From an uncultured Acetatifactor sp. (GTDB lineage: Bacteria; Bacillota; Clostridia; Lachnospirales; Lachnospiraceae), in contig CAJTPN010000007.1 of the NCBI GenBank assembly GCA_910578185.1, forward strand, positions 558 to 16,343: DNA of 15,786 nucleotides, written 5' to 3'. Both the position numbers and the translations under genes were made by a program. This document shows, one piece after another, positions 7,162 through 13,523 of the stretch; position 1 is the stretch's first letter, and every line of letters starts with the position of its first letter. The notes under the pieces are model-generated. The model did no database searches and was not told the DNA's origin. It worked only from the letters and a program-made list of their open reading frames with translations.

Positions 7162-7168
7162 CTCTTTT

Positions 7169-7197
7169 ATTGTATTGACAAAAAGGAAAAATGTCAA
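7169..7197 (-). promoter_or_regulatory. luxS promoter with palindromic -35/spacer
   Basis: TTGACA (7192-7197) and TACAAT (7169-7174) on the minus strand are separated by exactly 17 bases, close to the sigma-A consensus. The -35 hexamer and the last spacer bases form a perfect inverted repeat TTGACA-N11-TGTCAA (7175-7197), a plausible operator. Confidence 0.85.
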
Positions 7198-7310
7198 GAG
7201 GCTGGCAAAAGACAGTCTGGAGCCAATGTCTGAAATGCAAAGCGTATGATATTTATCGTGGCAGCGTGGGGGTGAAAGGTAACCTTATATGTTCGCTTAC
7301 AACTCTGTCT
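7198..7310. other. Spacer between divergent promoters
   Basis: No ORF, hairpin with T-run or promoter-like pair is recognised in this stretch between the leftward luxS promoter and the rightward promoter near 7338. Confidence 0.4.
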
Positions 7311-7343
7311 TGACGGTAATACAGCGTCATGATATGGTATAAT
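7311..7343 (+). promoter_or_regulatory. Extended -10 promoter with inverted repeat upstream
   Basis: TATAAT (7338-7343) preceded by TGG gives an extended -10 element. The TTGACG at 7310-7315 is 22 bases away, too far for a normal -35 box. An inverted repeat TGACG-N9-CGTCA (7311-7329) covers the -35 region and could bind a regulator. It should drive the genes at 7407 and 7689. Confidence 0.6.
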
Positions 7344-7406
7344 AGATCTGATTTCAAAAAGAAGGAGGCCAAACGGCCATCCGATACATGCCAGGGAGGT
7401 AGCACA

Positions 7407-7631
7407 ATGAATGCCGCTTCGATTATAAAAATTATGAATGCGAAAGCGCAGTTTTCAAAGAATCACCCCAAGTTTGAGGCGTTTCTGCAGTCTGTTTTTT
7501 CAAGGCCCATTGAGGAGGGAACCGTGATAGAGGTCACGATCACGAGACCCGGAGAGGAGCCGGTTACGGCTAATATCAAGGTTCAACAGTCGGATTTGGA
7601 TTTATTGACCGAATTGAAGGGATTGACCTGA
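7407..7631 (+). CDS. Small hypothetical protein, 74 residues
   Basis: The product MNAASIIKIMNAKAQFSKNH... is soluble, mixed alpha/beta in appearance, with no cysteine, signal peptide or membrane segment. I do not recognise a family. The frame is open from an ATG at 7329, but that ATG lies upstream of and runs through the TATAAT box. The ATG at 7407 has GGGAGGT six bases before it and is the credible start. The middle part, GTVIEVTITRPGEEPVTANIKV, looks like a beta hairpin, and the end QQSDLDLLTELKGL like an amphipathic helix. It lies 57 bases before the ATPase gene with no terminator between, so the two are probably co-transcribed. Confidence 0.7.
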   Translation: MNAASIIKIMNAKAQFSKNHPKFEAFLQSVFSRPIEEGTVIEVTITRPGEEPVTANIKVQQSDLDLLTELKGLT

Positions 7632-7688
7632 GTCGTCAGGGGAGAAAAACCTACAGCGTATTTTAGGCTTTTATTTGGAGGAAACCGG

Positions 7689-8546
7689 ATGATATATTTA
7701 TCACATTTTTCATTTCCTAACATAGAGCAGGAATACAGTTTTATCATGAGTATCAAGAGAACCTGTTATGATACCTGCTATCCGTTTATGATATTGTCCA
7801 AGCATGGTCTGAGGATGTTGGATTTTGAGCCTGTTACCATATTGTATGGAGGGAATGGCTCAGGAAAGACCACCGCGTTGAATGTTATCGCGGAAAAACT
7901 GGGGCTAAAAAGAGAAACGGTGTACAACAGATCCAATTTTTACGAGGACTATACCAGGTTGTGCGAATATGAGGTACAGGGAAGGATACCGAAGATCAGC
8001 AGGATTATAACAAGCGATGACGTTTTTGATTTTATTATAAACCTGAGAAACCTGAATGAGGGAATCGACCAAAAGCGCGAGGAATTGTTTCAGGAATATC
8101 TGGACGCCAAGTATTCTCATTTTCAGATGAAATCGCTGGATGATTATGAAGAGCTGAAGAAATCTTATATGGCCAAAACCAAAACCCAGTCGAAGTTTGT
8201 CCGCAATCGTGTCATGGATAATGTGCGGGAGCATTCTAACGGAGAGAGTGCATATCTCTATTTTACGGAAAAGATAGGGGAAAATGGACTGTATCTGTTG
8301 GACGAGCCGGAAAACAGCCTCTCGCCCCTGCGGCAGCAGGAACTTTTGAAATTTTTGGAGGATTCCGCAAGGTTTTTCGGATGTCAGTTTATTATTTCCA
8401 CCCATTCTCCGTTTTTGTTGTCCATGCGTGGAGCGAAAATTTATGATATGGACGAGGAGCCTGTGGATGTGAAAAGATGGACGGAATTGCCCGGGATACG
8501 GGCTTATTATGATTTCTTTAAGGCTCATCAGGGCGAATTTATGTAA
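7689..8546 (+). CDS. Stand-alone AAA/ABC-type ATPase, predicted
   Basis: A 285-residue soluble ATPase of the SMC/ABC-like AAA type. The Walker A motif GGNGSGKTT is at residues 54-62, an ABC-signature-like SNGES at 183-187, Walker B plus catalytic Glu in LYLLDEPENS at 201-210, and the switch histidine in ISTHSPFLL at about 239. Between Walker A and the signature lie only some 120 residues, with a short helical region, so there is no long coiled coil and no nuclease (TOPRIM) domain as in OLD or RecF proteins. There is no membrane partner nearby, which argues against a transporter. The family resembles the uncharacterised predicted ATPases often grouped as COG3910; its role is unknown. GGAGG lies before the ATG. 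Confidence 0.85.
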   Translation: MIYLSHFSFPNIEQEYSFIMSIKRTCYDTCYPFMILSKHGLRMLDFEPVTILYGGNGSGKTTALNVIAEKLGLKRETVYNRSNFYEDYTRLCEYEVQGRIPKISRIITSDDVFDFIINLRNLNEGIDQKREELFQEYLDAKYSHFQMKSLDDYEELKKSYMAKTKTQSKFVRNRVMDNVREHSNGESAYLYFTEKIGENGLYLLDEPENSLSPLRQQELLKFLEDSARFFGCQFIISTHSPFLLSMRGAKIYDMDEEPVDVKRWTELPGIRAYYDFFKAHQGEFM

Positions 8547-8554
8547 GAATTCCG

Positions 8555-8623
8555 TTGTAAATTGCAGACAAGTATTATACAATCAAAGAGATAGACTTAG
8601 TGCTTTCGGTGGGATGAAGCACT
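8555..8623 (+). promoter_or_regulatory. Promoter and leader hairpin of the 8645 gene
   Basis: TTGTAA (8555-8560) and TACAAT (8578-8583) are 17 bases apart. The short leader then contains a perfect 7-bp stem AGTGCTT / AAGCACT (8599-8605 with 8617-8623) with an 11-base loop, directly before the AAGGAG ribosome binding site. The hairpin could modulate translation; that is inference. Confidence 0.6.
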
Positions 8624-8644
8624 GGATGGAAGGAGTGAAATGTT

Positions 8645-9208
8645 ATGAACAAACAGCCCGAGTTTCCTTTTGATTTGACAGGTTACACCTGTTTCTCTAT
8701 GATTAACTGCCCTGTGGAGCAGGCAATTCAACTTTTAGAGGAGTATCCCAATATCTGTGCCCCAGAGGACAGAGTTCCCTTTTCCTTTCAAATTGTCCCA
8801 TTGCCGGAGGATGCAAAGTGGACTCTTCTGCGTTGGCCCAAGCCAGGTAGATTTTATGATTTGATGAACCTGACCATGTGGCTGATGGGGTATCGTGCCG
8901 GTTTGGGCGGGGAGAATCCCATTTTTGTTGCCATTCCACCCACAGAGCGCTCTGGGGAGGGGGCGTTTCTGGCCAGACCCGACTATGATAACCGGTTTGG
9001 CGATTCCATGCTGGGCTTTTGGCAAAACTGGAGTTTCAATTACAGAATACCAGGTGAGCAGTTGAGCTGGATTGGTGAAAACGTATTCCCTCAGGAATAT
9101 TTCTTCTACGGTCGTGGCTATTCTTCCACCGGATTTCAACTGGAGTGGCTGAATCATTTGGAACGTATTCCGAATTGGGTGGAATGCTCAATCATGATGG
9201 AAAAATAA
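8645..9208 (+). CDS. Hypothetical protein, 187 residues, tryptophan-rich
   Basis: I do not recognise this protein. It has no signal peptide or membrane segment and appears to be a compact soluble domain. It is rich in aromatic residues, with Trp in LLRWPK, TMWLMGY, FWQNWSF, LSWIGE, LEWLNH and NWVE. Motif-like spots include NPIFVAIPPTERSGEGAF and the Asp/Asn-rich DYDNRFGDS in the middle. AAGGAG lies about 11 bases before the ATG, a slightly long spacing. The ATG five bases earlier is followed by an immediate stop, so 8645 is the only sensible start. It has its own promoter and a strong terminator, so it is a single-gene unit. An immunity or housekeeping role cannot be told apart. Confidence 0.7.
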   Translation: MNKQPEFPFDLTGYTCFSMINCPVEQAIQLLEEYPNICAPEDRVPFSFQIVPLPEDAKWTLLRWPKPGRFYDLMNLTMWLMGYRAGLGGENPIFVAIPPTERSGEGAFLARPDYDNRFGDSMLGFWQNWSFNYRIPGEQLSWIGENVFPQEYFFYGRGYSSTGFQLEWLNHLERIPNWVECSIMMEK

Positions 9209-9302
9209 TATTTTCTTATATTCCGGTTACTGGAATTGTTAACTTGGCAGGAGAAGCGCTTTTCTGAAAATGGAGTATTTTTATCCCAGAGTAGCATAAA
9301 AG

Positions 9303-9353
9303 AAAGAGACGATGATCTTTCAAGCATTTCATGACAGCATCGTCTCTTTTTTT
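9303..9353. terminator. Bidirectional Rho-independent terminator
   Basis: A 12-bp stem AAAGAGACGATG / CATCGTCTCTTT with a 23-base loop is followed by T7 on the plus strand and by a T-rich TTTCTTTTAT run on the minus strand. It separates the plus-strand gene at 8645 from the convergent chemoreceptor gene. Confidence 0.9.
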
Positions 9354-9401
9354 ATTCAAGTCAATAAAATTTTCGCGGAACGTGTATTGATATCTCAAGG
9401 C

Positions 9402-10346
9402 TTACAGCTTATCCGGAGCTTCTGCTTGTAAAATCGGCGGTATCTGTGCCATCAGATTGTCGATATCTTCAAACATGCTGCTCTTGGTAGTTCCCATTTT
9501 GCTGGCAAGCTTAATATGTTTCATAACATCCTGGTACATCTTTCGGATGTTTTCAAAAAAACCGTGCAATGCCTGAAGGGAGGACTGGGATCTGCCGATT
9601 ACTTGGGAAATTTCCGTCTGTACCGAAGCCGCGCCTTCTGCAGCCTCCGTGATCTGGTTGAAAAGAGCGTCGGTTTGGCCTACCTGCCGCGCCCCCATTC
9701 CCAGAGCCTTCAGGGAGCTTTCTATGCTTGCGTTCAGTTCTACACTGCCTTTTTCCACGTCTACAATGCCGCCGTCCACTTCCGCAGCAAGCTCCTTGAT
9801 TTCTCCAGCAAGCTGCTTCACTTCGGAAGCAACCACCGCAAAGCCTTTACCGGCCTGGCCGGCCCGGGCTGCTTCTATGCTTGCGTTCAAGGCAAGGATA
9901 TTTGTCTGGTCAGCGATGGAAACGATCCTGCTCATGTAGAGCTTGATGCGGTCTACTGCGGATTGAAGTTCTTCAAAGGTAACGGCCATTTTGCTAAAAT
10001 CGGCTTCCATCTCTCTGGAACGGTCATTTAACGAATTAACGCCATCCTGAGCCTCGGCAACAGAAGCCACAATTTGATTGCGGACATCGGCAAAGGAACC
10101 TGAAACTTGGTTGATTTCTTCAAAAATTTGATTAAAGTCCTGTAACTTATCCTGAAAAAGCTCCGCTTCGGTCAGGACATTCCCAAAAGAGCGATTGATC
10201 ATGCCAAGTTCGCTCAGGGTATCCACTTCCTGTTTAACAAGTTTCCGGTGGTAATCCTTTAAGCTGTCCATAACGAATAAAATGGGATACAGGCCCTTCC
10301 TTTGGGATTTGCTTTTTGTACCGGAAGCATTTTTCCTGCTCATCAT
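9402..10346 (-). CDS. Soluble methyl-accepting chemotaxis protein
   Basis: A 314-residue chemoreceptor signalling protein that should couple to the CheA/CheW kinase. The conserved hairpin tip is complete at about residues 141-180: IVSIADQTNILALNASIEAA and AGKGFAVVASEVKQLA. The flanking sequence is a long helical coiled coil, with Glu/Gln-rich heptads suitable for methylation. There is no transmembrane segment and no recognisable ligand domain: the first 30 residues are basic and then only weakly hydrophobic (YPILFVMDSL). It is therefore a cytoplasmic receptor that needs a partner for input. The FIST protein encoded directly upstream is the obvious candidate. AGGAGG lies nine bases before the first of two consecutive ATGs. 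Bidirectional terminator 9303-9353 follows. Confidence 0.92.
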   Translation of the reverse strand: MMSRKNASGTKSKSQRKGLYPILFVMDSLKDYHRKLVKQEVDTLSELGMINRSFGNVLTEAELFQDKLQDFNQIFEEINQVSGSFADVRNQIVASVAEAQDGVNSLNDRSREMEADFSKMAVTFEELQSAVDRIKLYMSRIVSIADQTNILALNASIEAARAGQAGKGFAVVASEVKQLAGEIKELAAEVDGGIVDVEKGSVELNASIESSLKALGMGARQVGQTDALFNQITEAAEGAASVQTEISQVIGRSQSSLQALHGFFENIRKMYQDVMKHIKLASKMGTTKSSMFEDIDNLMAQIPPILQAEAPDKL

Positions 10347-10376
10347 ATTGGGGTTCCTCCTGTTTTGAGTTCCGTC

Positions 10377-10495
10377 CCGGCATCACCATGTCTCATTTGG
10401 GGAAATTGGGATTGCCGGGCGGTGTTTTTCCATACCGCATTATTGTACTGCTCACCGCGTATCGTATATTTCGCTGTTTGCAGGCTGGATGCCGG
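10377..10495 (-). other. FIST-MCP intergenic region with nested inverted repeats
   Basis: Between the two genes the minus strand contains CCGGCATC (10488-10495) and its complement GATGCCGG (10377-10384), with GCGGTG / CACCGC nested within. Together they could fold the 120-base spacer into an extended RNA structure next to the MCP ribosome binding site. Each arm is short, so chance is possible. No T-run follows, so it is not an ordinary terminator. Confidence 0.3.
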
Positions 10496-10498
10496 AGC

Positions 10499-11554
10499 CT
10501 ATTCAAAGGCTACACAGGACATGGATTGATTGACAAATTGGTTGTTATAATGCTCACCATAACCGATCAAGCCGGTGTGGTTGCCCAGGGTGCTCATCTC
10601 CTGCAAATATTCCTGCATATAGCCCTGTTCGGTGAACAGTTTGTAGCGGAACAGGCAGTTAACCGAAAATACAGCGGATGGCTTGGGGAAGTCCGCCCGT
10701 ATTTTACGAATGGTTTCCCGGACTGTGTTTCTGTAATCGTCCAGTTCCAACAGAATCAACACATCAGAATCGTTTACCTGACGGAAGCAGACAAGAGAGT
10801 TTCCGCTCACTTCCTTGATGGAAATAATACAGGTGTCGTCTCCGTTAATTTTGCCAAAAGGATTCTGGAAGGTTTGCGTCAATATCTGCTGTTCGCTTAC
10901 CTTTAATATACTTTGATAAACCTGTTTGGCCGGCTGGCCGTTCAGCGCGCCTATGATATATTTTGCCTTGTCCGTTTGGGAAGCGATAAAGCGATAATTG
11001 CCCATGGGACGGTATATGTTTTCCTTGTAAGTTTTCACTTTGCCGCTCTGATGTTTCACCAGCGCATAGGCTACGGCATCTTCATAGATACGTCCGTTGG
11101 CGGATACCCTGCCGCCATCTCCGGTACCGCCCACCAGAGAGATCCCCTGTCGTCTGAGCGCAGCGTGCATGGTGGTCAGTACACAGGCGTCATTGCCCGA
11201 ACAGAAATCAATACATACAGTATTGTGCTGGGACGCATTTACCTGTGCCAGGTCCTGCTCCAGACGTTGTATGTACCGAACCGGCATGACGGACACCTCT
11301 TCCAGAACATTTGCAGCGGCGGCGACACCGTCATAAAAAGCAATCAGCACCACACCCTGTTCCGTCACCTGGGTACCATACCCCATTCCGATACAGCCGA
11401 TGCTGGGGATACCGGGATAGAGCGATTCCAGTTCGCGTACGTGAAGCTGGAACTGTTCGTTATTTGAAAGCAACAGGATCAACTGCGGACGACTCAACCC
11501 CCGGGCAGCTTCTTTTAGATTTCCCTGTGTGCTCATGCCAAAGAATTGCTTCAT
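10499..11554 (-). CDS. FIST-domain sensory protein (FIST_N/FIST_C)
   Basis: A 351-residue soluble protein of the FIST family, proposed to sense small ligands such as amino acids. The N-terminal part has the family features LILLLSN...IGCIGMGYGTQV (about residues 25-65) and FCSGNDACVLTTMHAAL...VGGTGDGG (about 115-148). The C-terminal part ends with the characteristic GYGEHYNNQFVNQSMSCVAF. Many FIST proteins are fused to histidine kinases, GGDEF domains or MCP domains; here the sensor stands alone, and the MCP output module is the next gene, 152 bases downstream. I infer that the two work together as a split receptor. AAAGGAG precedes the ATG, and a near-consensus promoter lies at 11645-11673. 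Confidence 0.88.
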   Translation of the reverse strand: MKQFFGMSTQGNLKEAARGLSRPQLILLLSNNEQFQLHVRELESLYPGIPSIGCIGMGYGTQVTEQGVVLIAFYDGVAAAANVLEEVSVMPVRYIQRLEQDLAQVNASQHNTVCIDFCSGNDACVLTTMHAALRRQGISLVGGTGDGGRVSANGRIYEDAVAYALVKHQSGKVKTYKENIYRPMGNYRFIASQTDKAKYIIGALNGQPAKQVYQSILKVSEQQILTQTFQNPFGKINGDDTCIISIKEVSGNSLVCFRQVNDSDVLILLELDDYRNTVRETIRKIRADFPKPSAVFSVNCLFRYKLFTEQGYMQEYLQEMSTLGNHTGLIGYGEHYNNQFVNQSMSCVAFE

Positions 11555-11644
11555 TGTATTGCTCCTTTCCTGACGGATTCAGCAATAAGGTCCAGTCCGA
11601 AACCGTTTGCACTTGTGGTTTTTGAGGATGTAATTCCAGGCACT

Positions 11645-11673
11645 ATTGTATCAAATTTAGGCTTGCAGGTCAA
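11645..11673 (-). promoter_or_regulatory. Promoter of the FIST-MCP operon
   Basis: On the minus strand TTGACC (11668-11673) and TACAAT (11645-11650) are separated by 17 bases, about 90 bases before the FIST start codon. This is a good sigma-A promoter rather than a flagellar sigma-28 one. Confidence 0.8.
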
Positions 11674-11860
11674 TAATTAGTTGGAGGAAATGCAGCCGCC
11701 TGTGAAACACACCGTATAAATGCAGCGGTTTTGAATAAATTATAGGATCTATTATGCAATTAAATGGGGCACACTGACAGCAATGTGAGGAAGAAAAACG
11801 TAATCCCTTTTCTATTCGGAAGTGTGTTTCCTCCGGTAACACAAATATAATTTTGATACT
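11674..11860. other. Intergenic stretch between Cys-rich gene and FIST promoter
   Basis: No coding-like ORF is seen. A 61-codon minus-strand frame (11657-11842) lacks a ribosome binding site and overlaps the FIST promoter. No clear terminator for the gene ending at 11861 is found. Confidence 0.4.
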
Positions 11861-12346
11861 CTAATTTGTCTGTGATATACCTGCCTGCAGTTCTTTCTCT
11901 AAAAATTGCTTTATGTACGGATTGTTTTCTTCACTCAAAGCAGGCTGAAATGCCATGTAACGGCATTTTTGATACTGCTCACCATCCAGAGCAAAGGTAT
12001 ATCCCATTACACATTTCGGGTTACAGTCATTGGCATTGACAAGCCGTTTGCAGACAGACGCTTTCTTGATTTCTTTTTTTACCTTTTCGGGGAGTGTATC
12101 AAGAAAGTTCTGGTATTCCTGTATATGTTCGGGATAAATGCGGAGCTTCATCCCTGTTTTTCGGGATACGAATGTTGCCAAGGTCCTTTTGCTGTCGTTT
12201 AACACATAGGACACAACATAGCCGCTCTTTTGCAGCTTTATATCGCATTTACAGCTGTTTTCTGTCAGATATTCGTTTGTTTGGCATACAAAGCTACGGA
12301 AACGTTCATCAACTGTTTCCATAAATGTTATAAATTTCTCGTCCAT
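11861..12346 (-). CDS. Cys-rich conserved hypothetical protein coupled to AraC regulator
   Basis: A 161-residue soluble protein. The frame is open further upstream to 12388, but the ATG at 12346 is preferred because GGGAGGG lies five bases before it and the upstream stretch overlaps the regulator gene. It then starts 11 bases after the regulator's stop, indicating translational coupling. Seven cysteines occur, at residues 21, 32, 34, 99, 108, 112 and 128. The last four form C-x8-C-x3-C-x15-C within SVCKRLVNANDCNPKCVMGY and QKCRYMAF, a pattern that could hold a metal or iron-sulfur cluster. I recall similar proteins next to AraC-type regulators in clostridia but no assigned function. Confidence 0.75.
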   Translation of the reverse strand: MDEKFITFMETVDERFRSFVCQTNEYLTENSCKCDIKLQKSGYVVSYVLNDSKRTLATFVSRKTGMKLRIYPEHIQEYQNFLDTLPEKVKKEIKKASVCKRLVNANDCNPKCVMGYTFALDGEQYQKCRYMAFQPALSEENNPYIKQFLEKELQAGISQTN

Positions 12347-12357
12347 ATGTCCCTCCC

Positions 12358-13179
12358 TTAGTCCTCCTTCTTTGCGACAGGTATCCATGCCTCATATTGT
12401 GCGTTCTGTGGATCTGGATTTAAGTAAACCTCAATATCAGGAGCGTTGGCATATTCATATCCAGAGGTCGGAAGCCATTCCGTTATAATTCGCTGTTCCA
12501 ATTCCTGTATCGACTGATTTGTACCCGTTCCAGAAAAGATTGCCCAAGTAGACACAGGCACGGTATATTCTTCAAACTCACCGCTTGCTTTTGTACTGGA
12601 AACAGCAATAAAATATTTCCATTGATCTTCAAGATTGCAGGCACTCACGCCTAAAAGTCCCATTGGCGGCGTGTCCATCATTCCTGCCAATTTCTGTATT
12701 GTTCCATTTACAGACGCCTCCTGCCACATTTTAGGCACAACCATAAAGTTATTTTCGATTTCCTTATCAAGCGGCGCAGATACGCCAATAATGCGAAATG
12801 CTTCTTTTGTTTCAATTCTATAATTCATTTCTGTCGCTCCTTTTACAGTAATTCGAAACACAATGGGGGAAAAAGATTTTACAGACATGCCCTTGTCTTT
12901 TACGGACGATGGGGCTATCCCATGAAAAGACTGAAACGCCCTGTTAAATGCCGTCGGGGAACGGTAGCCGTACTTGGCTGCAATATCAATAATCCGTTCA
13001 TCTCCCCCCTGCAAGTCTACTGCCGCTAAAGACATTTTTCTTCTTCGGATATATTCTGCCAGAGTGATACCTGCCATGTAAGTAAACATCCTCTGATAAT
13101 GATAGGTGGAGCAGCAGGCAATCCGCCCAAGCTGCTCATAGTCAATTTCGTCTGTCAAATGCTCCTCAATGTAATTCAT
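12358..13179 (-). CDS. AraC-family regulator with GyrI-like effector domain (5' end interrupted by TGA)
   Basis: The 273-residue frame encodes two AraC helix-turn-helix units at about residues 1-95: IDYEQLGRIACCSTYHYQRMF and IIDIAAKYGYRSPTAFNRAF. A GyrI-like (SOUL/effector-binding) domain follows from about residue 115 to the end, as in multidrug-responsive regulators such as Rob and BmrR-type sensors; it should bind small hydrophobic or drug-like ligands. The ATG at 13179 has no ribosome binding site. The native start is almost surely the ATG at 13209, preceded by AGGAGGT and reading MEWVE, then TGA (13192-13194), then LNQSMNYIEEHL in the same frame. Related proteins read MEW(V/I)ERLN there, so CGA probably became TGA. 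Translation may restart at 13179, or the gene may be inactive. Confidence 0.8.
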   Translation of the reverse strand: MNYIEEHLTDEIDYEQLGRIACCSTYHYQRMFTYMAGITLAEYIRRRKMSLAAVDLQGGDERIIDIAAKYGYRSPTAFNRAFQSFHGIAPSSVKDKGMSVKSFSPIVFRITVKGATEMNYRIETKEAFRIIGVSAPLDKEIENNFMVVPKMWQEASVNGTIQKLAGMMDTPPMGLLGVSACNLEDQWKYFIAVSSTKASGEFEEYTVPVSTWAIFSGTGTNQSIQELEQRIITEWLPTSGYEYANAPDIEVYLNPDPQNAQYEAWIPVAKKED

Positions 13180-13209
13180 GCTTTGGTTTAATCATTCAAC
13201 CCATTCCAT
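13180..13209 (-). other. Original start region of the AraC gene with in-frame stop codon
   Basis: ATG GAA TGG GTT GAA TGA TTA AAC CAA AGC is read on the minus strand, directly followed in frame by the ATG at 13179. A GGAGGT ribosome binding site sits five bases before this ATG. A single C-to-T change would turn the arginine codon expected here into TGA. Confidence 0.7.
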
Positions 13210-13220
13210 GAGATACCTCC

Positions 13221-13265
13221 GCACATATTGTGCATTGTGAACAAAAATTTGTCTTTATTATTATA
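13221..13265 (-). promoter_or_regulatory. AraC gene -10 box and palindrome
   Basis: TATAAT (13260-13265) on the minus strand lies 50 bases before the ATG at 13209; no good -35 box is seen. Between it and the ribosome binding site is a 13-bp palindrome GCACA-TAT-TGTGC (13221-13233) and a repeated ATTGTG, a plausible autoregulatory operator. Confidence 0.45.
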
Positions 13266-13523
13266 AGGCTTATTCTAAAATTTATCCTCTCTATCCCTGC
13301 ACAAAAAAGAGAGGGGGCGGAATACAATTCCAGAATCTTTCAATCGGCTTTTCTGCGATTATCCATTTCCTTCCTGAAGCGCAACCGAAACGGCAAGGCA
13401 CATAGGAAAATGCGTTCATTGAACACAAGAAAAGACGGTACAGCCCTTGTAACCGGGGCGATACCGCCTAATCTCAAATTACTTCCATGTAACTGAAAAG
13501 ACTTGATATTAAGGTGTTTTTGA
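13266..13523. other. Non-coding stretch with hairpin between AraC and rubrerythrin genes
   Basis: Frames stay open on both strands across most of this region, but neither has a ribosome binding site or a recognisable product. An imperfect hairpin CGGTA-ca-GCCC / GGGC-ga-TACCG (13436-13466) is the clearest structure. It could be the rubrerythrin 3' UTR or a remnant of an older element. Confidence 0.35.

Noticed and set aside
6963..7200. SAM (S-box) riboswitch or T-box leader before luxS
   Set aside because: The conserved S-box core and the T-box AGGGUGGNACCGCG motif are not present on either strand.
7310..7343. TTGACG as a -35 box for the 7407 promoter
   Set aside because: The spacing to TATAAT is 22 bases; the extended -10 element explains the promoter better.
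7329..7406. Upstream ATG for the 74-residue protein
   Set aside because: The stretch contains the TATAAT promoter box, so it lies upstream of transcription; the ATG at 7407 has a strong ribosome binding site.
12347..12388. Upstream start of the Cys-rich protein
   Set aside because: It overlaps the end of the regulator gene and lacks a ribosome binding site, whereas the ATG at 12346 has GGGAGGG five bases before it.
13230..13496. Plus-strand ORF of 88 residues after the AraC gene
   Set aside because: It starts within the AraC promoter region, has no ribosome binding site, and an overlapping frame is equally open on the other strand.
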